This document shows positions 6,267-7,093 of a stretch of DNA of 7,093 nucleotides, piece by piece. Positions within the stretch are counted from its first letter, which is position 1. Every line of letters begins with the position of its first letter. Below the pieces are notes generated by a model, which saw nothing but the letters and a program-made list of their open reading frames with translations, was not told where the DNA came from and made no database searches. The position numbers and the translations under genes were made by a program. Source of the stretch: an uncultured Clostridia bacterium (GTDB lineage Bacteria > Bacillota > Clostridia > Lachnospirales > Lachnospiraceae); NCBI GenBank assembly GCA_946186175.1, contig CAMHMG010000158.1, positions 1 to 7,093 of the forward strand, read 5' to 3'.

Positions 6267-7093
6267 ATGGAAAGGTCATGTTATGCTGTTGGGGGAAGGG
6301 TAAATTTTAATCATGATTCAATTAGTTTGTGCCATGGCATGGAAATCGGCGATAGAACAATATGGAAGTATGGTGATGAACAAGATTTCACAGTGTCATA
6401 TTATAACCAGATAATTAATGAGATTCAAAAAGCAAATAATGAAGTAAATCCATTATGCTCGGGGTGTAGCAATCTTGTATATGGTCAAGAGAAGCCAAAA
6501 CTGATAGATATTATTACTATTTGTTCAGTTTTTTATTGTCAGAATAGATGTGTGTATTGTGGTTGTTATTCTGGAAGTAAAAAAAGGTTATATGATCCAT
6601 TGCCTATTATACGCGACTTCATTAAAGAAGGGATGGTTTCGGACAATTGTTTATTTGATTGGGGTGGAGGAGAACCAACAATTTCTGAAGGTTTTGAAGA
6701 AATTTATTCTTTTTTAATAAACGCTAACTATATGCAGAGAGTAAATACAAATGCAATTAAAATTAGTCCTGTTGTTTTCAATAATTTAAATGATAATTTA
6801 GTATCCCTTAGAATTTCTTTAGATGCTGGTAATGAGGAGACTTTTTTTGCAACGAAAGGACGAGATTTATTTAAACAAGTGGTTGATAATGTCATTGCAT
6901 ATCGTAGTAAGACAGAGAATATCTTATTGAAATATGTTATTACAAATACTAATTCAAATAAAAAATCAATTGAAGATTTTATCAATTTGGCAGTTGAAAA
7001 CGATATTAAAGCTATTTGTATTGATACTGAAATGCTATCATTTGGATATGAGCCTTATAAAGGTATGCTATTTCTTGGAGAAAAAGAGTTGGA
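6267..7093 (+). CDS. Radical SAM enzyme, 3'-truncated by the window
   Basis: The frame is open from ATG 6267 to the last base (275 complete codons, no stop). Residues 91-98 read CQNRCVYC, the CxxxCxxC motif that binds the [4Fe-4S] cluster cleaving S-adenosylmethionine. DWGGGEPT at 131-138 is the GGEP motif contacting SAM. VNTNAIKIS (159-167), LRISLDAGNEETF (181-193) and the following KG..LFKQVVDNV are the next barrel strands and helices as in SPASM/Twitch-type radical SAM proteins. The N-terminal extension of about 85 residues carries Cys22 and a CSGC pair (64, 67), which might bind a further cluster or metal. Any C-terminal SPASM domain would lie beyond the window. It follows the aminotransferase by 47 bases without a terminator, so a role in modifying the same sugar, glycan or another small molecule or peptide is likely but unproven. 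It is A/T-rich like the propeller gene. Confidence 0.9.
   Translation, partial: MERSCYAVGGRVNFNHDSISLCHGMEIGDRTIWKYGDEQDFTVSYYNQIINEIQKANNEVNPLCSGCSNLVYGQEKPKLIDIITICSVFYCQNRCVYCGCYSGSKKRLYDPLPIIRDFIKEGMVSDNCLFDWGGGEPTISEGFEEIYSFLINANYMQRVNTNAIKISPVVFNNLNDNLVSLRISLDAGNEETFFATKGRDLFKQVVDNVIAYRSKTENILLKYVITNTNSNKKSIEDFINLAVENDIKAICIDTEMLSFGYEPYKGMLFLGEKEL

Noticed and set aside
6728..6985. Minus-strand open frame of 85 codons
   Set aside because: It lies wholly inside the radical SAM reading frame, which carries clear family motifs.

Overview
The window reads like a chromosomal accessory region of a low-to-moderate G+C anaerobic Firmicute, most probably a Lachnospiraceae relative (Butyrivibrio/Roseburia-like). 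This rests on the AAA-ATPase/PD-(D/E)XK fusion proteins, which from memory are heavily multiplied in such gut and rumen clostridia, on strong purine-rich Shine-Dalgarno sites, and on TGnTATAAT-type extended -10 promoters. Species cannot be set from the sequence. All six genes lie on the + strand; no tRNA, rRNA, IS element or CRISPR array was seen.

Left half (1-3825): three consecutive ATPase-nuclease fusion genes. The first (1-803, its 5' part outside the window) and third (2257-3825) are paralogues: N-terminal AAA-ATPase-like domain (seen only in the third) and C-terminal PD-(D/E)XK nuclease-like domain with intact D...ExK residues. The middle gene (926-2098) has the same overall plan but belongs to a different ATPase family. 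It appears to have lost about 130 residues in frame between the ATPase core and the nuclease part. The cellular role of these families is not established; nucleic-acid or mobile-element related functions are inferred from the fold.

Right half (3826-7093): after a promoter-like site next to the end of the third nuclease gene, base composition becomes more A/T-rich and a second gene set begins. It contains an unrecognised protein whose sequence divides into seven beta-propeller-like units (3946-5010), a DegT/DnrJ/EryC1/StrS-family PLP-dependent sugar aminotransferase (5080-6219), and the start of a radical SAM enzyme (6267 to the window end). The gaps are 69 and 47 bases with no convincing terminator, so these three are probably one operon. 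An aminotransferase of this family beside a radical SAM enzyme suggests an unusual nucleotide-sugar or surface-glycan modification, or modification of an amino-containing natural product; the exact substrate cannot be read from sequence.

The points most worth a second look are the tandem ATPase-nuclease array with its internally shortened middle member, the aminotransferase/radical SAM/propeller trio, and a hairpin lying exactly between a strong Shine-Dalgarno sequence and the aminotransferase start codon, which may form a structurally bridged ribosome binding site.
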